64,000 nucleotides of DNA, from the NCBI GenBank assembly GCA_050084985.1, contig JBITNC010000001.1, forward strand, positions 91,636,001 through 91,700,000. Reading direction: 5' to 3'. This document shows, piece after piece, positions 61,031 to 64,000 of the stretch. This DNA comes from Nageia nagi. Taxonomy: Eukaryota; Pinophyta. The position numbers were made by a program, and so were the translations under genes. Below the pieces are notes generated by a model that saw nothing but the letters and a program-made list of their open reading frames with translations, was not told the origin of the DNA and made no database searches. Positions within the stretch are counted from its first letter, which is position 1; each line of letters opens with the position of its first letter.

Positions 61031-61827
61031 AATTTGAATTTCTATGTTGAATTCATGTTTGTGATGACAACTTCATTTTTAAGAGGATATTTTATTATAT
61101 AGTGTTGATTTTAATGTATACCTTCATGGTTAGTTCACTCTATGTGAAGAACTATTTTTTGAGTAGATAATGTACACCTTTGTGGTTAATTCACCCTATG
61201 TGAGGAACTCATGGTACATATTGATTTCTGCTAGTACAATCTCAATTATAACTATGTGAGAAATCAATATATGCCTTTTGGTTCTTTTTGGTTATCCATA
61301 AGTGAGGGATTTGTATGTGCTTATGCTCTATTTTGTATGTTAATCAACACATGTTTCTTAATATACAACATGTGACTATGAGTATTAGATTGACATCTTC
61401 ATGATGACTTATAGTGCATCATTGATCATTTTATGGATGGTATTATTTAGTTCATTTATCTTATGTTCATATGAATATTTATATGATGCATCTAAATGAT
61501 CTTATTTGTGAGCTACTTGTAGCTTGCAGGTTTCTTTCTGAGAATGCAGGTGACTTACTTCGAATGGATAGGCTCATAGAGGCTCACATGTCAACTTGGT
61601 GTTGATTGACTACTTTGTATAGTGAAACTAGTTATGATTAATGATTGTATTGCAAACCATTTTTTTAAATGGTAAATTAATGAGTCTCAAACTAAGATTT
61701 TACTTATTTCTCAAAGATGTAAAAGTTCTTATCTTCATTTGTATCTCTATGGAGGAGAACTCTCTCTTTCTTCTTTCTTCTTTCTTCTTTCTTCTACATT
61801 CTATACCAATATTGCATTAAAGGTGAG

Positions 61828-62007
61828 TGTTACAATTTGTAATTTAATATTATGTAATATTTCTTTTTAATATAAACTCACTATGTAAATCCACTTAATA
61901 ACTAAAGTATCTTTACATACCTTAAAGTATTAAGAAAATAAATATAGAAAAATCTTTAACCTTATCTTTGGTATCGAAGAGTGGGTTTCATCTTATAAAT
62001 ATAGTTC
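61828..62007 (+). repeat. Truncated LTR of element G
   Basis: It starts TGTTACAATTTGTAATTTAA after AAAGGTGAG, matching the LTR start of F for about 180 bases up to the TATAAATATAG box, then the similarity stops. The remaining LTR is absent. Confidence 0.7.
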
Positions 62008-64000
62008 TTGCTACTTTTGGCCATGGTTGGAGGAGGCCCTCCCTAAGGATAAACTTCCTATACCATCCAATTTTCTCCATGGAAATGAATAAGTCCAGCT
62101 CTATCTATTACGGGTTCTTATCCCATGTAATTTTTAACCCCTCATCTTCCAAACTAAAGATCTCTACTAGAACTACTGATAAAATTTCAAATGCAAAAAC
62201 TCCTATAATCACACAACCCTCCACCCAACTATGAGTAATCTGATGGCATACTATACATCCGAATCCTCAAATAGTTAAAAAGAAGCTCTAGTACCCTACC
62301 ATATTCAGAACTTCCTCGATATCATCACTAACTAGGAGTTTCATCGGTTCTGGGTGCAAATCCTTATGCCCGTCATCGTCTCTTCCAACAGAGTTTGACA
62401 TTATCACAGAGCTCGCATCATGTCACAGGAAGAATATTTGATAGCAAAGGTTGTAGAGTTTATTATTGCGTTTTCCCTCCCCTCCTTTCAGATAATGCAT
62501 TCTTTATTTCAACTACTCTTTGATGGATCTTCTTCCTGAGCCCTCACGGTGATACATGCCGAGATTTGCTATCAACGGTTTCAGAGTTTTGACTATTCTT
62601 GAGCGCAGCATGCTTTCTAGGATAACCCATTTCTGTGCGTACCCTGCTATCATTGTAATCCATGTTTTAACTCACTATTTCCAAACCTTGTATCAAATGT
62701 AAACCAGTGCGTCCACAACGATTGATGGGAAACAATTTTAAAATACTCTTTGATGAATCGCCATACTTTTTTCTTGAATCCCCGTAGTGATATATGTTGG
62801 GAAATTCCTATAAAGGTTGCAGAGTTTGATTTCAATTCTTAATACTACACCTTTTTAGATAACGCATTTTGTGCATATCCTACTGTCGTAATAGTCAATA
62901 AACTTGTTATAATGGTCCATAAATTTTGATCTCTGTGTATTACATACCAAATCCCCATAAACTCAATATCCGTTGAGAAAATATCTCAACTACCCGTCAT
63001 GCACTTCCATACTCCCTTATTGAGCTTATGCAATGGTTCATGTGTTAAAAGGTTGTAGAGTTTGGCTTACATCTGACAGTGGCATCGTTATTATTCCCAT
63101 TGCCTGTGTAGTCTTATGAACTGGATCAAATAGATCTATGATATGTTGATTTGAATCGTCCTTTAAACTCTACCATTACGTATAGGAAAATCATAGATCT
63201 GTGGAAAATACTGCATTCTTTTTCCATAACGTTATATAATTAGGAATGCCTACTATGTACTCTTCCAGTGTACGAGTCTTGTGGTTATCCTACGATTTAA
63301 TGCATTCATTAAGATTGTATTTGCATTAGGTTTATTATCAAATCATTGTATGGCTTCTCCAACATCCACAATTCACAAACATGTCCTCCAAATCGGTGTG
63401 AAAAGTGAATTGATCTGATTGGATAAAATTAACAGATTAATATGATATTATATTATGTTTATTTCTTCTAAAAGAGACAACTTTATATAATCAAATGATT
63501 TTTTTTTTTTTTTTTTAAAGATGGACTTTATATATATATAATGGAAAAAGTGAAATCTCAATTAAATTAGATACCATGTCTTTTTGAAAAGCATGATATG
63601 TAGTGAAAATAATTGTTATATACATTACCATGGTATAAGTTATTATGATTTTGTATAATAATGAAATTGTATGATAATGAAATATTATTTGATTATTAAT
63701 GTGTACTTAATATCATAATTGAAGGATGAAATATGAATACTATTCAATTGTACCCCACGACCAAGTAAGGGAGAAAGCATTAAATTCTCTTAAGGTCTAT
63801 TAAAAATGGGAATGAATGGGTTCAAAATGGGAACTAATGGGATAATATGAAATCCTATGGGAACACTTGGGAATACTTGGATATTTAACAAGGTAAAAAG
63901 GATTGACATGAAACGAAGGATAAAAAGAAAAAATCTAAGGAATTGATTCAACCAAAAAAGAGACTTTTGGAAAAATTTGATAGTGAAAGAAAATAGAGTG
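62008..64000. other. Unassigned right end of the window
   Basis: Richer sequence than the transposon deserts, but no protein domain is recognised. It includes the imperfect repeats at 62,380-63,130, a run of about 20 T at 63,499-63,518 and a TATATATATA at 63,531-63,540. From 63,540 to the end it is AT-rich without features. Confidence 0.4.
62380..63130. repeat. Diverged tandem units of about 230-240 bp
   Basis: TACTCTTTGATG(G/A)ATC begins units at 62,514 and 62,744. AAGGTTG(T/C)AGAGTTT or a variant occurs at about 62,447, 62,574, 62,814 and 63,048. Between these marks further words (GATAA(C/T)GCATT, GTGCATATCC or GTGCGTACCC) repeat in the same order. The match is imperfect, about two thirds by eye. 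Confidence 0.5.

Larger units (their letters stand above)
59830..62007 (+). mobile_element. Element G: internally deleted copia element of the C family
   Basis: It begins inside the integrase core (SIPYTP-like block), runs to just after the RT YVDD, then jumps at about 61,030 to the post-pol region and a truncated LTR (61,828 to about 62,007). The missing part equals roughly 35,980-36,890 of C. It is head to head with relic F. Confidence 0.78.

Noticed and set aside
1-64000. A defence island, biosynthetic cluster or other multi-gene system
   Set aside because: All recognisable coding sequence belongs to retrotransposons, one CACTA-like element and decayed PPR genes; no co-oriented intact genes are present.

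Overview
The window looks like transposon-packed, AT-rich nuclear DNA from a large plant genome. The evidence is Ty1/copia and Ty3/gypsy LTR retrotransposons, a CACTA-like element, and decayed pentatricopeptide (PPR) P-L-S/DYW genes, which are land-plant specific in this abundance. A conifer or other gymnosperm is my guess from the PPR style and the long decayed nests; the sequence does not prove it. I see no intact host gene, tRNA or rRNA gene, and no bacterial-type system.

The main structure is a nest readable from LTR pairs and target-site duplications (TSDs). Level 0 is a decayed tandem PPR array (11,865-13,014, resuming at 49,332). Into it went element A (13,015-49,326; TSD GTATG), a gypsy-type element with gag on the minus strand, an antisense plant-mobile-domain (PMD) gene and no visible pol. 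Into A's PMD gene went element B (17,143-44,799; TSD CTAGG; two 834-bp LTRs). B is a Tat-lineage-like gypsy element with gag, protease, RT, two RNase H domains, integrase, two related unknown ORFs and its own antisense PMD gene. Into B, between protease and RT, went element C (29,435-38,211; TSD CTATT), a young copia element with 525-bp LTRs differing at only two positions. LTR divergence by eye (A roughly 12%, B roughly 9%, C 0.4%) agrees with the nesting order.

Left of the nest (1-11,864) are a degraded coding scrap, a 192-bp tandem array, a second gag+PMD element of the A type (D, right LTR 8,103-8,781; left LTR not in the window) and the PMD/LTR end of a third (E, LTR 11,199-11,864). Right of the nest are a CACTA-like element enclosing a PPR fragment (49,928-51,048), scattered PPR-DYW remains (51,989-53,498), 4 kb of featureless DNA, two head-to-head relics of the copia family of C (F on minus, 57,600-59,829; G on plus, 59,830-62,007), and an unassigned stretch with weak tandem repeats.

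The most interesting points are: the pol-less gag plus antisense-PMD architecture seen twice; the pair of paralogous unknown ORFs in B; evidence that C was moved in trans although broken, with one premature stop and the loss of the integrase catalytic glutamate shared with older relatives F and G; and a GC-rich island in C's leader that may be captured host sequence.
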